Origin: Anaerolineae bacterium
GTDB taxonomy: Bacteria > Chloroflexota > Anaerolineae > 4572-78 > J111
DNA length: 49,503 bases
Direction: 5' to 3'
Assembly: GCA_023382535.1 (NCBI GenBank)
Contig: JAHDWA010000066.1
Span: 1-49,503 of the forward strand
Positions within the stretch are counted from its first letter, which is position 1. The number at the start of each line of letters is the position of its first letter. Below, piece by piece: positions 1 through 9,663 of this stretch. A program made the position numbers and the translations under genes. Below the pieces are notes generated by a model. That model was not told the DNA's origin. It did not search any database and saw only the letters and a list, made by a program, of their open reading frames with translations.

Positions 1-22
1 TCGCCCATCCGACATTTTTCAA

Positions 23-1093
23 GTGAGAGCCAGCCGGAATTTCTATTTCCCGGTGCAATTGGTACTGCTAGGGTTAATGAGCCTCGGCTGCGCTCTCCTT
101 CAAGGAAACAGATCCGCTCCTGTCGCCGCGCCCCCAGGCATTATCTTTGTCACCCCTACCCCACCGTCTGCAATAAATCTTAGCGAGGGACAGCGTTCCT
201 CGCCTCTACCTACAGTTGAGGCAACCCCGCGCTCCTATTTCGCCGGGGCGAACGAGTTGGGTAAGGTGATGGTGCTGCAATACCATCGAATTGCCTACCC
301 GGAGCAGCGCTATCAGCGCACCCCCGACAATTTCCGAGCCGATTTGCAGCGCCTGTACGACAGCGGCTACTATCCGGTCAACTTCATTGACCTCATTCGC
401 GGCCTGCCCGATATGCCGCCCGGCAAAAAACCGGTGGTGCTAACCTTTGATGACTCTGACCTGAGCCAATTCCGGGTACTGGACGACCGGACGATTGACG
501 CCGATAGCGCCATCGGCATTCTGCTGAATTTCCACAGCCAGCGCCCGACGGAGTGGCCGACCCGCGCCACTTTTTTTGTGTTAGGTAACGACACAGGTAA
601 CTATAGCTCTGTTTTTGGGCAACCTGAATGGGCGGCGGCGAAAATTCAACTTCTGGTTGGTTTGGGCATGGAGGTTGGCAGTCACACCGTCAACCACGCT
701 GATCTGTCGGCGGCGACGGCTGAACGGATTTACTGGGAGTTGGCTGTAAGCCAGCGCGTACTTGAGGAAATGGCTCCCGGTTATAAAGTGCAAAGCTTGG
801 CCGTACCCTTTGGGGGTTTTCCTTTCACCCTGGAGTTTCTAAAAGCGGGCCAGTGGGGCGACTTTAGCTATAGCTACACGGGCAGCGCCGCAGCTTGGGG
901 CGGCCCTAGCCTATCCCCCTTCGACGACACTTTTGATGCCCACCGCGTTTCGCGCCTCGAAGTCACAGGCGATTGGCTGGAATATTGGCTTACCTATTTT
1001 GAGCAAAAACCGCACGAGTATTATATCTCCGATGGCGACCCAGGGCGATTGACTTTTCCAGTTGTAGAGACAGCCGCTACAAACACAGAGTAA
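23..1093 (+). CDS. Polysaccharide deacetylase (NodB-fold) lipoprotein
   Basis: Extracytoplasmic carbohydrate esterase of the NodB/CE4 family, expected to remove acetyl groups from a cell-wall or surface polysaccharide. Residues 8-23 look like a lipoprotein signal with lipobox LGC (Cys23), followed by a Pro/Thr linker. The two family motifs are visible: TFDD near residue 140 and SHTVNH near residue 220, the latter supplying the metal-binding histidines. Between them lies an insertion of about 45 residues longer than in compact deacetylases. The start used is GTG at 23, but the frame is open to the window edge, so the gene may begin further left. It converges with the M23 peptidase gene, 18 bp apart. 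Substrate cannot be told from sequence. Confidence 0.85.
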   Translation: MRASRNFYFPVQLVLLGLMSLGCALLQGNRSAPVAAPPGIIFVTPTPPSAINLSEGQRSSPLPTVEATPRSYFAGANELGKVMVLQYHRIAYPEQRYQRTPDNFRADLQRLYDSGYYPVNFIDLIRGLPDMPPGKKPVVLTFDDSDLSQFRVLDDRTIDADSAIGILLNFHSQRPTEWPTRATFFVLGNDTGNYSSVFGQPEWAAAKIQLLVGLGMEVGSHTVNHADLSAATAERIYWELAVSQRVLEEMAPGYKVQSLAVPFGGFPFTLEFLKAGQWGDFSYSYTGSAAAWGGPSLSPFDDTFDAHRVSRLEVTGDWLEYWLTYFEQKPHEYYISDGDPGRLTFPVVETAATNTE

Positions 1094-1111
1094 CAGGCCA
1101 GACAGGCCGGG

Positions 1112-2308
1112 TTATTGTAAAAACCCGTGCGGATTGCGCTGAACAGTTCCATCTCTGATCTCAAAATGCACGTGTGGGCCAGTCGAGTTGCCGCTATTGC
1201 CCATTTCGGCAATCTGTTGGCCTTTGGCCACACTATCCCCTACTTCCACATAGTAAGCCTGTAGGTGAGCATATAGGGTTTGAAACCCGTTGCCGTGATC
1301 AACCACTACCTTGTAGCCATAACCGGTGCCGTCCCATCCGGCGACGATGACGTAACCTGAGTCGGCGGCCAGCACTGGGGCGCCCAGTTCATCGGCAATA
1401 TCAAGCGCGGGATGGCCGCCCCAATACCCCTGGTAAATTGTGCCGCTGGCCGGCCAGCTAAACGTGCCTGAGCCGCTTGTCGCTCCTTCAGGAATCGGGC
1501 CGGTGTAGGCCACGACCGCTCGAGGCACAAACGGTTTGACCCCACCCGGCGCCACCAACCATTGCCCCGGCGCAATCACCGGATTATCCGGGTCTAGCTG
1601 GTTGAGAGGATAATTGATGATGGCTGCCGCTTCCACCTGGTAAGCCGCAGCAATGCTTTCGATGGTATCCCCGCCACCCACTTGATGATAGACTCCCTTG
1701 ACCGGCAAGATGGTCAATTCCTGGCCCACACTCAGCAAATCCGGGTTATCTTCCAGGCTGGGGTTCGACCAGGTAATTGTCTCCGGGGTCAGGCCGAACT
1801 TGGCAGCGATGGTAAAAACAGTATCCCCGGTTTGGACGACATAGGTTGAGATTTCCTCGCGGGCTCGTTCGGGAATAATAGTGTGGGGCACTGCTGCCTG
1901 AAGGATAATATCAGTTTGAAAATTATTGAGTTGGTCCGATAGGGTGAGCGGTGCAGCATTTTGTTCTATGGCAGGCACTTCAGCCGGTATAGCTGCGTCC
2001 CGTTTGAGTGGCCGAATGGCCGTCGCGCTCCACGACCAGCCCGCCTTGCTTAATCCAATAGCTAAGACGATCAATAAAATAACCACTAAATGAGCTAAGG
2101 CGCGGCTCGATAACGACTCATTCCCCGCGAATTGCTTGAGTTGACGAGGCCCAGTTTGGACAAGTCGCTTCAGGCTCGCTCCAACTCGGCTCAACCACTC
2201 GGTAGGGTTCCAGCTCCGAGGATGGTCCGCCGTAGAAGCCACCCCAGGGTCGGATAGGTTTGGGGAGAAAGTCTCTTGCCTATATTCTTTATCAAGAGGT
2301 TGCTGCAT
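1112..2308 (-). CDS. Membrane-anchored LysM / M23 metallopeptidase
   Basis: Peptidoglycan-directed endopeptidase of the LytM/M23 family. Residues 71-88 form one membrane anchor. Two LysM domains follow, about residues 154-202 and 206-254, which bind glycan strands. The peptidase domain runs from about 290 to the end with the zinc ligands His299 and Asp303 (HxxxD) and the HVH motif at 379-381, so the enzyme looks catalytically complete. The domain order, anchor then LysM pair then C-terminal M23, is that of cell-wall remodelling or division-associated hydrolases. It may be co-transcribed with the downstream side of the glycosyltransferase gene (2381-4897), 72 bp upstream on the same strand. 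Confidence 0.9.
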   Translation of the reverse strand: MQQPLDKEYRQETFSPNLSDPGVASTADHPRSWNPTEWLSRVGASLKRLVQTGPRQLKQFAGNESLSSRALAHLVVILLIVLAIGLSKAGWSWSATAIRPLKRDAAIPAEVPAIEQNAAPLTLSDQLNNFQTDIILQAAVPHTIIPERAREEISTYVVQTGDTVFTIAAKFGLTPETITWSNPSLEDNPDLLSVGQELTILPVKGVYHQVGGGDTIESIAAAYQVEAAAIINYPLNQLDPDNPVIAPGQWLVAPGGVKPFVPRAVVAYTGPIPEGATSGSGTFSWPASGTIYQGYWGGHPALDIADELGAPVLAADSGYVIVAGWDGTGYGYKVVVDHGNGFQTLYAHLQAYYVEVGDSVAKGQQIAEMGNSGNSTGPHVHFEIRDGTVQRNPHGFLQ

Positions 2309-2380
2309 GCCTTGTCCTTATTCAAAAATGCGGGCAGCCGTTGCGCCAGGCCTGGCTGCGTTGCCTCAACCCTAACTGCT

Positions 2381-4897
2381 CTACGGCAGTAAAATCTCCA
2401 CACTGTCGCTGCCGCCCGGTAAAGTAGATTTGGTTACGGGGAGACGCTGGCCCGAAGCCAAGTCATACAGACCAAGGCGCATGGTAGTCGGACCGGTCAA
2501 AGCTGGGAGAAGATGCCGGTCGGCAATAATCTCGCCCGACGACCACCAACTGGTGGGATAGGCATTATTGGTGGGCGGGGCGTCAGCTTGGGTGATGAGG
2601 TTGCCATTGACGTCGAGCAAATGCAAAAAGAGAGTGTAATCGGTGGCGACCGGGATCAGCGATTGCCAGTAAAGAATCAAGCTCGATCTTGCCTCCATTT
2701 TAGAGGAAGGGGGATGGAGGTCGTAGCCAATCAAGGCAATGGCGTTGCCAAAATTGACATGGGTGATGTTGCTGGGCTGATGTCTAGGCCAGGGGTTGGG
2801 TACAACTTTTATTTGACCAACCATGGGTGTGACCTCATTACCGGCGGCATCCAACGCCGGAAAGCCGGCCCGGCTCGCCGAGTCGAAATCAAAGAGATTG
2901 ATCGTGGCTCGGGCCACGATAGGCTCGGCGACGTTACCCTCCAGTTTTAGGGGATACAGGTCTCGAAAGGTATCGCCGGAACGAAGGGTGCGGGTGGGGC
3001 GCAAGCCAAGTCCCGGATAGGTTTCACGCCGGGCGAGTACATCACCAGCGGGGGACAGCAGAACAACGGCCACGCTGTAATTTTTATCCAGCGGAGCCAG
3101 AGTTCGCCACAGAGCCTCCACAATAATAGTATCGCCCTGGCTAACTTGGCGGATCGGTTTTAGCATAGCGGCGGATTGATTGTGGCTGTAGACTTGAGCC
3201 TCGCTAAGTTCCAGGCTTTTCAGGAAAGTAAAGCTTGTGGATGACGTCTCATTACTGAACAAGCTGCCTATAGTAGCCTTTTCGCTGACGCTATCCCTCT
3301 GAATTTGCCAGTTGACCCGTCTCGATGCTATAGGTTCACCTGCCGGCTTGTTGAGCAAGGGGGAGGGGGTAAAAGCCGGGTAAATCAGCCAACCCAGGCT
3401 GTAAACATTGAGGGTCAACAAAAGTATGATGACCAGGCTGCTAAACCAACCGGCCAGGCGACGTGGCAGCCAGGCGTGCCAGCCCAGCGCCAACAGTAAA
3501 GAGATCGGCGCAATGGCCGGAAAAATCAGACGGCTGTGAGAGACAGAGCCAACTTCCATGACCCAACGCAAGTACAGGGTCAGGTTCAGGACAGCCCACA
3601 GAAGGAGAAGGATAATTGGCTCAAGCTTTATCTTTTCGAGATTTGGGAGCAATGAGCTAACTTTTTCTGTCAGAACAAGTTTGCCTAATAAAGCCACGGT
3701 TAGACCGATCAGTCCCAGGCGTGTTGCCCAAGCAAACAGGCGGTACACCCATTCTGGAGGACGAATCTGGCCCCAACCGAAGGTAGCCCAATAGGCTCGC
3801 TCGACCTCGGCGCGCAAATTCCAAACCTCGTTCAGAGAAAGAGTACCTCGCCCAGCCAGGTTGAGGTGCGTCTCGAGAGCCAGCCACTCCCCGTAAAGTA
3901 GATAATTGCGCAAAAACCACCAGCCGGTGAGAATAGCTGTGATTACGCTCATAAAGGCCAACCAGCGGATCACGATCGGCAAAGCAGTTTGCTGCCTCTT
4001 CGTCAGAAAAAACAAGCGCCAGCAAATAATGACCGTCGCCAGAAACATAGCGACACCGCCGCTGAGTTTGGTTAGCAAGGCCAACCCGGCAAGCAAGCCC
4101 AGCAGCAGCGGGCGAAACTTGGCAACACAACGAACTATTGTCTCCCGCCGGTTGCCTGGCTGCACAAGCGGCCAAGCGCTGGTGAATTTCAAGGCCGCCA
4201 GTACAGTCAGAGTTGTTAAGGCGACAGAGAGGCTGTCATTGCTGACAGTAGCCGCGACTCGGATAAATTGCGGGTTGAAGGCGACGAGCGCGGTTGCCGT
4301 CAGGGTTAAGGGTAAATCATAAGGAAAAAGATAACGCGCCAGAAAAAAGGTGGTAATGATGGCAAGCAGGCCAAAAGCCAGGCTCCACCATCGGCCTATA
4401 TGAATGGCCAGCGCCGCACGACGGTAGGGAAAAGCGTCCGCAAGGCTGTGCAAGACCCGGTTTTGGTTATCGTTGATAAGCGAGCGAACCTCAGTAAACA
4501 GCCAGTGGGGGTTGGGCTGCAACAACTCCGGCAGATTATCACTATCAATCCAAGAGGTCGTGGCGGCCACCAGCCCATAGTAGAGCGGTGGCTGGGTGCC
4601 TTCCTGACCCCACAATTGACCCGGAATGGCTAAGGGTAATCCCCGACCATCGGCCAGGTGTTTGACATAGGGGTAATGCAGCGTTTCATCAGAGTTTTCA
4701 AAAATGGGAGTAAGCGTGCTGTAGCCCAAGCCTAGCATTACAAACAGAACTCCAAAGGCCCACAGCAGTATTTGAGGAGCTGAGACTGCCCCGCGGAGCT
4801 TCAAAGTAGAATACTCCGGGTTAGATGTTGCAGGGGTACATTTTGCTTTTGAGCTGTATGGCAAGAAGCCATTTTCAAAACTACCATTATTGTCCAC
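2381..4897 (-). CDS. GT-C type membrane glycosyltransferase with C-terminal beta-sandwich
   Basis: Large polytopic protein of the GT39/ArnT/PMT-like superfamily, which transfers sugars from polyprenyl-phosphate donors to exported acceptors. The first helix (about 38-60) is followed by an acidic loop motif NSDETLHYPY, matching the catalytic Asp/Glu loop of GT-C enzymes. About ten further hydrophobic segments run to residue 520. The last 290 residues are soluble and beta-rich and resemble carbohydrate-binding extensions common in Chloroflexota homologues. It lies between the LysM/M23 peptidase and the cyclic-nucleotide protein on the same strand. Donor and acceptor cannot be assigned. Confidence 0.8.
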   Translation of the reverse strand: MDNNGSFENGFLPYSSKAKCTPATSNPEYSTLKLRGAVSAPQILLWAFGVLFVMLGLGYSTLTPIFENSDETLHYPYVKHLADGRGLPLAIPGQLWGQEGTQPPLYYGLVAATTSWIDSDNLPELLQPNPHWLFTEVRSLINDNQNRVLHSLADAFPYRRAALAIHIGRWWSLAFGLLAIITTFFLARYLFPYDLPLTLTATALVAFNPQFIRVAATVSNDSLSVALTTLTVLAALKFTSAWPLVQPGNRRETIVRCVAKFRPLLLGLLAGLALLTKLSGGVAMFLATVIICWRLFFLTKRQQTALPIVIRWLAFMSVITAILTGWWFLRNYLLYGEWLALETHLNLAGRGTLSLNEVWNLRAEVERAYWATFGWGQIRPPEWVYRLFAWATRLGLIGLTVALLGKLVLTEKVSSLLPNLEKIKLEPIILLLLWAVLNLTLYLRWVMEVGSVSHSRLIFPAIAPISLLLALGWHAWLPRRLAGWFSSLVIILLLTLNVYSLGWLIYPAFTPSPLLNKPAGEPIASRRVNWQIQRDSVSEKATIGSLFSNETSSTSFTFLKSLELSEAQVYSHNQSAAMLKPIRQVSQGDTIIVEALWRTLAPLDKNYSVAVVLLSPAGDVLARRETYPGLGLRPTRTLRSGDTFRDLYPLKLEGNVAEPIVARATINLFDFDSASRAGFPALDAAGNEVTPMVGQIKVVPNPWPRHQPSNITHVNFGNAIALIGYDLHPPSSKMEARSSLILYWQSLIPVATDYTLFLHLLDVNGNLITQADAPPTNNAYPTSWWSSGEIIADRHLLPALTGPTTMRLGLYDLASGQRLPVTKSTLPGGSDSVEILLP

Positions 4898-4921
4898 CGG
4901 CTATGAATTTAGGCACGCTGG

Positions 4922-6847
4922 TCAATAAGTGCGCCGGAAGATGACCTCGTACGATTGGTGGTAGAGCGAGTTGGCCGTGGCATCTTCGCCGCAGGCTTCA
5001 TTGACACCGTAATCGGGGGTAATGCCGCTGGCGACCTGGCTGGTCGCCCCCTGGATTTCAACAGCGTACGTGCCCTTAAACATAGCAAAATCTATGTGAC
5101 CTGGCTCCAACTCGCCTTTAAGATTTTGCTTGGTTTCAGTTTTGGCAATCACAAAGCCGTCTGCCGTATCCGCCCACTTAATTTTGACCGGCACGCCGTT
5201 AATGCCCTGACCGTTGGCGTCTTCTACTTTAACAAAAATATGATGCTTACCGCGATTTTCACACGGGGTCAGTTGGCGCACGCTGATCAGGGCAAAGTCC
5301 ACATTGGGCGTGGGCGTGGCCGCAGGAGTGGGGGTATCCGTGGGCGACAGCGGCGCTCGGGTGAAAGCCCGCGTCGGGGTACTGGTTGGGGTGGGCGTAA
5401 AGATAGGCGTCGGCGTTTCGGTTGGGGGTGGCGTGTTGGTCGGTGTCGACGTCCAAGTAGGTAAAGGCGTTTCCGTGACGGTCGCTGTCGGGGAGGGAGT
5501 CTTTGTCGGGGTCGGCGTCTCGGTCGGAGTGGGGGTAGCCGTTTCCACAAAAGGCAGAGCAGCCAGAGCGCCTCTTGCCCCGTTCTGGCGCACCTGGTTG
5601 ATGATGCTGCGTCTGTCGCCAGGCAAGGCCCCGTTATCTTCAAATGAAGTGGTCAGGGCTTGAATGATCCCGGCCGGGGCCATGATCCCGCATAGCCAGA
5701 TAGAAATGAGCAGTACGACCAATAACCTCAACTTGGCCCCCAGGCTCAGTTGGGCAAACCAAACCGAAAAACCTCTACGCTCTCGCTCGATCCGACGATT
5801 TGAAATGGAGCGAGATAGGGCTAGCTGAGAGACCACCGGCAAGGTCGCCAGCCTGTTTGGTCTGGCGGCAGGCGACGAGGCCCGAAGCGGCGCTACCTGT
5901 CGGCTCGCTGCCGGTAGTGGGCTGGACGACTGCCTGGCGCTATCAGGCTTGACCTCAGTTTGATTTGGTTTCGATTTTGGTCTGGATCGGGCAGGGGCTA
6001 CCAATTTCGATAGAGCAGGGGACGCCCGGCGTGAGTTCTGTTTTCCGGCCTTTGAACGCACATCCTTGCCCGACAAGGACGCGGATTGGGGCTGATGTGG
6101 CCGCATAGGCTGGGTTGGCTGAGAGAAGTCTGCTGGCCGTACCGGTGGCATACCAATGGTGCGCTGCGCGTGAGCCGGCGGGGCGACAGGTCGGAGCACC
6201 AGCTGGATCGGCGCCATCGCCATCGTATGTTGCGAATGAATCGGCGGCTGCCAATCGCTGCCTGGCTGCCTTACCTGCGAGTCATACCCGGAGGAGACGC
6301 GGCGTACCGGGACTGGCGGCATCACCATGAGCCGCGAGGGATTGACCGGACCAGGTGGCGGCGGATTAACGACCAAGCCGGTTGGTGTAGGCAAGCCTCG
6401 CTGGGGAGCGGCGCCGCGTAGGCGCTGCAAAATCTGTTCCAGCCGCTCGCTAAGGATACGGTTAAATGTTACGACCAGACGAGGGTAGCGCCACAAAAAA
6501 TGATCAAGGTCAGCTTTGGTCAGCGTCCAAACCTCGGTATCAACCGTGGCGTAGGCAGTGGTGGGATGACTCTGGCCGGAGAGGAGGGCGCCTTCACCGA
6601 AGAAGTCGCTCGGCCCCAGCGTTTCCAGCAAGATCGGCTCTTGCCGGGTCGTGACCCAGTGTTCCACCTGACCACGCTCAATAAAATACAACTCAGCGCC
6701 AGGGCGGCCTTCGTAATAGATAGGGCTGCCGCCCTGATAGCGGCGTGGCTGTAGCCGGGCCGAGAATTCTTCTACTTGTAGACGCGACAGGCCAGCCAAC
6801 AGGGCAAACTTGCTGAGGTGCGCTTCTATTGAATAACGCTCAGACAC
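4922..6847 (-). CDS. Cyclic-nucleotide-binding domain protein with membrane anchor and Thr/Pro linker
   Basis: Residues 12-115 are a Crp-type cyclic-nucleotide-binding domain (motifs GAELYFIERG and FFGEGALLSG), but no helix-turn-helix follows, so it is not a Crp regulator. A long Pro/Ser/Arg-rich region leads to one transmembrane helix at about 370-395. Beyond it are some 80 residues of Thr-Pro repeats and a roughly 115-residue beta-rich domain resembling an Ig-like fold with two cysteines. The topology suggests a cytoplasmic ligand sensor joined through the membrane to an extracellular domain. The Thr-Pro stretch (about 5290-5560) gives long open frames on the other strand that are only shadows. 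Function unknown; a signal-transducing envelope protein is an inference. Confidence 0.75.
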   Translation of the reverse strand: MSERYSIEAHLSKFALLAGLSRLQVEEFSARLQPRRYQGGSPIYYEGRPGAELYFIERGQVEHWVTTRQEPILLETLGPSDFFGEGALLSGQSHPTTAYATVDTEVWTLTKADLDHFLWRYPRLVVTFNRILSERLEQILQRLRGAAPQRGLPTPTGLVVNPPPPGPVNPSRLMVMPPVPVRRVSSGYDSQVRQPGSDWQPPIHSQHTMAMAPIQLVLRPVAPPAHAQRTIGMPPVRPADFSQPTQPMRPHQPQSASLSGKDVRSKAGKQNSRRASPALSKLVAPARSRPKSKPNQTEVKPDSARQSSSPLPAASRQVAPLRASSPAARPNRLATLPVVSQLALSRSISNRRIERERRGFSVWFAQLSLGAKLRLLVVLLISIWLCGIMAPAGIIQALTTSFEDNGALPGDRRSIINQVRQNGARGALAALPFVETATPTPTETPTPTKTPSPTATVTETPLPTWTSTPTNTPPPTETPTPIFTPTPTSTPTRAFTRAPLSPTDTPTPAATPTPNVDFALISVRQLTPCENRGKHHIFVKVEDANGQGINGVPVKIKWADTADGFVIAKTETKQNLKGELEPGHIDFAMFKGTYAVEIQGATSQVASGITPDYGVNEACGEDATANSLYHQSYEVIFRRTY

Positions 6848-6949
6848 ACAAATCCTTCCCTGGCCATTTTAGACAACGTGCCCTTTGGGTATTTTGGATT
6901 TTGGACGCTAAAAACCAAGCTGGCTGTCCAAATTCGTAACGCCAAAATC

Positions 6950-6999
6950 AGAACAGGCAGGCACACCGATTTCGGTGGGTTCCCTCCTGCTGCCTGCTG
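6950..6999 (-). other. Nested hairpin in the leader of the cNBD gene
   Basis: An inner perfect hairpin (arms CACCGA/TCGGTG at 6964-6977) sits inside an outer stem formed by ACAGGCAGGCA and TGCCTGCTGT with one bulged base. It lies about 110 bp upstream of the gene starting at 6847. It matches no riboswitch class that I recognise; a structured leader or mobile palindrome is possible. Confidence 0.35.
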
Positions 7000-7016
7000 T
7001 CATCTTGTGGCAACAT

Positions 7017-7055
7017 AATTGCCTGCCGGGAAGAAGTCATCCCGGCAGGCAAATT
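7017..7055. terminator. Strong GC-rich hairpin between uspA and the cNBD gene
   Basis: Perfect 12-bp stem (TTGCCTGCCGGG at 7019-7030 with its complement at 7041-7052) and a 10-nt loop. It lies 160 bp downstream of uspA and is the best candidate for that gene's transcription end, although no long U-tract follows on the minus strand. The rest of 6848-7212 holds A/T-rich sequence with a short TTTTGGATTTTGGA repeat near 6889 and no gene. Confidence 0.5.
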
Positions 7056-7212
7056 GGCGTAACTCTTTTCTTAGCTGATTTTTAGTTCGAGAATTCGACC
7101 TGATTTAATCGTGTACCTTCAAAATAGCATAGCTTTGTGAACAAAATATGAACGCTACTCTTGATAGAGGCAGCGACGGCAAAGGCATAGTTCAACTTTT
7201 TTCGGGCTTAGG

Positions 7213-7779
7213 TTAAAGCGCCCCCTCGTATCCAGGCGAGAGGGTCCCCCAAAATTCGGCATAATCTCCATTTTGAAGCAGATATGCTTCATCAGTCACT
7301 CGTTTACCTCTGCCCTTGGTCTCATCCCCCTCATTTTCTCGAACGAGCAACACCGGGCAGTGACTCCGGCGCACCACCTGATCGGCGACGCTGCCAAAGA
7401 GCCAGCGGACCAAACCACTCCGCCCATGGGTCGCCATCACAATGAGATCAACCTCTTGAGAGACGATGACAGCAGCGACGCTCTGATCTGGGGAAGTATC
7501 TTGGAGCCGGATGCCTATATCAAGACCTTGCTTACAGAGTAGCCGCTGCCAAGCTTGCAAGTAACTGTTAACCTCCTGATAAGAAGGTTTGTATGCTTCA
7601 AGGGCTTCGCCTGGTAAAATCCCCTGACGGGGGCAATGAGGGAGCACAAAAAATTTCAGCACCTGCAACAGAATGATCTGGCTTTTATACTTCTGAGCCA
7701 GGGAGATGGCTAGAGGTAATGCTTTTTCCGCCAGGGGTGAACCATTCAGTGGCACGAGAATACGTTTGAACTCAAGCAT
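7213..7779 (-). CDS. UspA-family universal stress protein
   Basis: Single-domain universal stress protein of about 188 residues, cytoplasmic. The ATP-binding signature G-x2-G-x9-G-(S/T) is present as GRSGLVRWLFGS, so it belongs to the nucleotide-binding branch (family knowledge). The start chosen is the ATG at 7779 because AAGGTGG lies 3-4 nt upstream and the protein then opens with the usual LEFKRILVPLNGS strand; a GTG 36 nt upstream would add 12 residues of no recognisable kind. A C-terminal tail of about 30 residues extends past the fold. It is preceded by the dsbA-like gene 107 bp away on the same strand. Confidence 0.85.
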   Translation of the reverse strand: MLEFKRILVPLNGSPLAEKALPLAISLAQKYKSQIILLQVLKFFVLPHCPRQGILPGEALEAYKPSYQEVNSYLQAWQRLLCKQGLDIGIRLQDTSPDQSVAAVIVSQEVDLIVMATHGRSGLVRWLFGSVADQVVRRSHCPVLLVRENEGDETKGRGKRVTDEAYLLQNGDYAEFWGTLSPGYEGAL

Positions 7780-7886
7780 GGCCCACCTTGACGCTCCGTC
7801 GGCCCGTTGAACCACTGCAAACTTTTGGCAGCCATCTTCTTAACTTGGCGTTCATCGTAAAACCTCCTTCAAACCTGCTCATTTTT

Positions 7887-8735
7887 CTACTGGGCTTTAC
7901 CCACTGCTTTTAATTGCTCCTCAATAACCTGCTGGAAAACTTCAAAAGGCTGTGCCCCGGTTAGAGCGACTCCATTGATCAAAAATGAGGGCGTGCCCCG
8001 AAAACCCAACGCCTGCACGGACAATGATTGTTGGCTAATCTGCGCTGTGTAGCGGCCCGAAGCCAGACATTCCTCGAAAGCCGTCGTATCTGCGCCGACT
8101 TGCCCGGCCAATTCAGCCAGCCGCGGATCGTCCAGCGTGCTGCGGGTTGTCGCCTGATCGGCAAAAATGGCGTCATGATATTCCCAGAATTTATCTTGCT
8201 CGGCGAGACACTCGCTAGCCTCGGCAGAACGACTCGACTCTTGGCCCAGAATAGCATAATGCTTGTAAACGAAGCGGACCTGGCTGGTGTTCACGTACTC
8301 CTTACGCAGCCGTTCTAATGACTCTGCGGCAAAGCGTCCGCAGTAGGGGCACTTAAAGTCGCTGAACTCGATCATTGTTACCGGCGCGTCGGGGCTGCCC
8401 TCAATGTGGCGGGCATCGGCCAGGACAAATTCCATAATGGTTGGCGTTGGCGGCGCATTTGGATCAGCGGCGGTTGTCGCGGAAGTGTCTGCTTGGGTGG
8501 CCTCTTGAGTCATTTGCGCAACAGGCTGACTATTAGAACTGGGGGTTGCAGTAACGACCACCTGAACCGGCGCACTTTGCCGAGCCTGGGCCAGGCCAAA
8601 TAAGTAGCCGCCGACTGCGCCGATAGCCAACGTTGCTACCAGAGCCAATCCAAGATAAAGTGGACTAACCCCTTTAACCTTACTTTGAGCAGACACCTGG
8701 TTTTGAGTAGGTTCATTATCGAGTGTTGCTTCCAT
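7887..8735 (-). CDS. Membrane-anchored DsbA-like thiol oxidoreductase
   Basis: Thioredoxin-fold protein of the DsbA/BdbD type acting outside the membrane. Residues 28-50 are a single anchor; a Thr/Ala-rich linker leads to the catalytic domain with the motif FSDFKCPYCGRF (CPYC) and the family's cis-Pro loop TPSFLING near the C-terminus. The length (282 residues) is normal for anchored DsbA proteins of Gram-positive-like bacteria. It would introduce or shuffle disulfides in exported proteins. It is the 3' member of a run with sortase and L,D-transpeptidase genes, and a close relative forms the N-terminal part of the fusion protein at 43424-45307. Confidence 0.9.
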   Translation of the reverse strand: MEATLDNEPTQNQVSAQSKVKGVSPLYLGLALVATLAIGAVGGYLFGLAQARQSAPVQVVVTATPSSNSQPVAQMTQEATQADTSATTAADPNAPPTPTIMEFVLADARHIEGSPDAPVTMIEFSDFKCPYCGRFAAESLERLRKEYVNTSQVRFVYKHYAILGQESSRSAEASECLAEQDKFWEYHDAIFADQATTRSTLDDPRLAELAGQVGADTTAFEECLASGRYTAQISQQSLSVQALGFRGTPSFLINGVALTGAQPFEVFQQVIEEQLKAVGKAQ

Positions 8736-8804
8736 GTTGCTTCCTTTCTTGCTTTCAGCAGTTGCATCGGCGTGAATAGTTTTCTGACTCTGCCTGGGGA
8801 CGCT

Positions 8805-9650
8805 CTACTCCATCAAATCGCCGAATAAGACAATTCGATGGGTGTCAATCAGGTAGGGATAACAGGAAATCAAAGTGATAGTTGGCCCGGTTGTAGGTAG
8901 CATCACCTCAACCTGCTCCGGGCGAATAATCCGGCGCTCGGCCAGCCGATAATGAAAACGCTGCTCACTGGCGAAGACCGTGACACTCTCGCCGATAGGG
9001 ACATCGGGTAAATAACGGAATATTTCACCATAGATATCGTTATGGGCAGCCAGCACCATGTTACCGCGCTGGCCGGGATTGGCCGTGCCGGGGTGATGTC
9101 CCACCTGGTACTTAAGCGCCTCCCAATCAGTACCCTCCCCTACAGGCGCATCTACATTAATGGAGGGGATAATGATTCGAGTGGCCGGCTGGGCAACCGG
9201 CTCCGGTAGGATCACAGACCCAACCAATTGAGCCGGTTGAAGCCACTTTTTAAGATGCGCGGGTATCTCTGGCGAAAGATTTTGCGCTTCCACTCCCGAC
9301 GAAGCTGATTGACCGCTCAACTGTGATTGGCGCAGGCCGATAGGAGGTGGCAGGGTAAGGCCAGTGCTTTCGTCAAGTGAAGCCGCCAAAGCCGGGGCAG
9401 CCAGCAACGTTACGCCATCAATAGGCAATTTTTGGCGCAGGGCCAGCCAACCCCGCGCCGAGATGCCAAGAACAAGTAGAAACACTAAAATAAGCAGGAT
9501 TTCGAGGACAAGGAGCGCTTTATCCCATCTTCTCCCGTGTTTGGTAGATATTGGTTTGGTATGGAGAAGGGACTGCTTGCCGGCCCGGCGTTGCCGAATT
9601 AGTTCTTCTAATTCATGTAAGCTTAAATCATCAAGGGAACGATGCGGCAT
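8805..9650 (-). CDS. Sortase (class D/E-like transpeptidase)
   Basis: Membrane-bound cysteine transpeptidase. The N-terminus carries the motif LHELEELIRQRR, then a helix at about 50-75 and a stalk. The catalytic domain shows the sortase triad: His in LAAHNDIY, Cys in TLISCYPY and Arg in THRIVLFG. The start at 9650 is chosen because AGGAGAGG lies 4-5 nt upstream and the resulting N-terminus aligns with the paralogue at 45364-46230; an ATG 21 nt upstream overlaps the preceding gene. No LPXTG-type substrate was found in the window. Neighbouring DsbA and L,D-transpeptidase genes point to envelope assembly. Confidence 0.9.
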   Translation of the reverse strand: MPHRSLDDLSLHELEELIRQRRAGKQSLLHTKPISTKHGRRWDKALLVLEILLILVFLLVLGISARGWLALRQKLPIDGVTLLAAPALAASLDESTGLTLPPPIGLRQSQLSGQSASSGVEAQNLSPEIPAHLKKWLQPAQLVGSVILPEPVAQPATRIIIPSINVDAPVGEGTDWEALKYQVGHHPGTANPGQRGNMVLAAHNDIYGEIFRYLPDVPIGESVTVFASEQRFHYRLAERRIIRPEQVEVMLPTTGPTITLISCYPYLIDTHRIVLFGDLME

Positions 9651-9663
9651 TAAACCTCTCCTG

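Noticed and set aside
5259..5663. Long open frames opposite the Thr/Pro-repeat part of the cNBD protein
   Set aside because: They arise from repetitive codons read on the other strand and in other frames; composition is Gly/Val or Arg/Pro monotony with no start signals.
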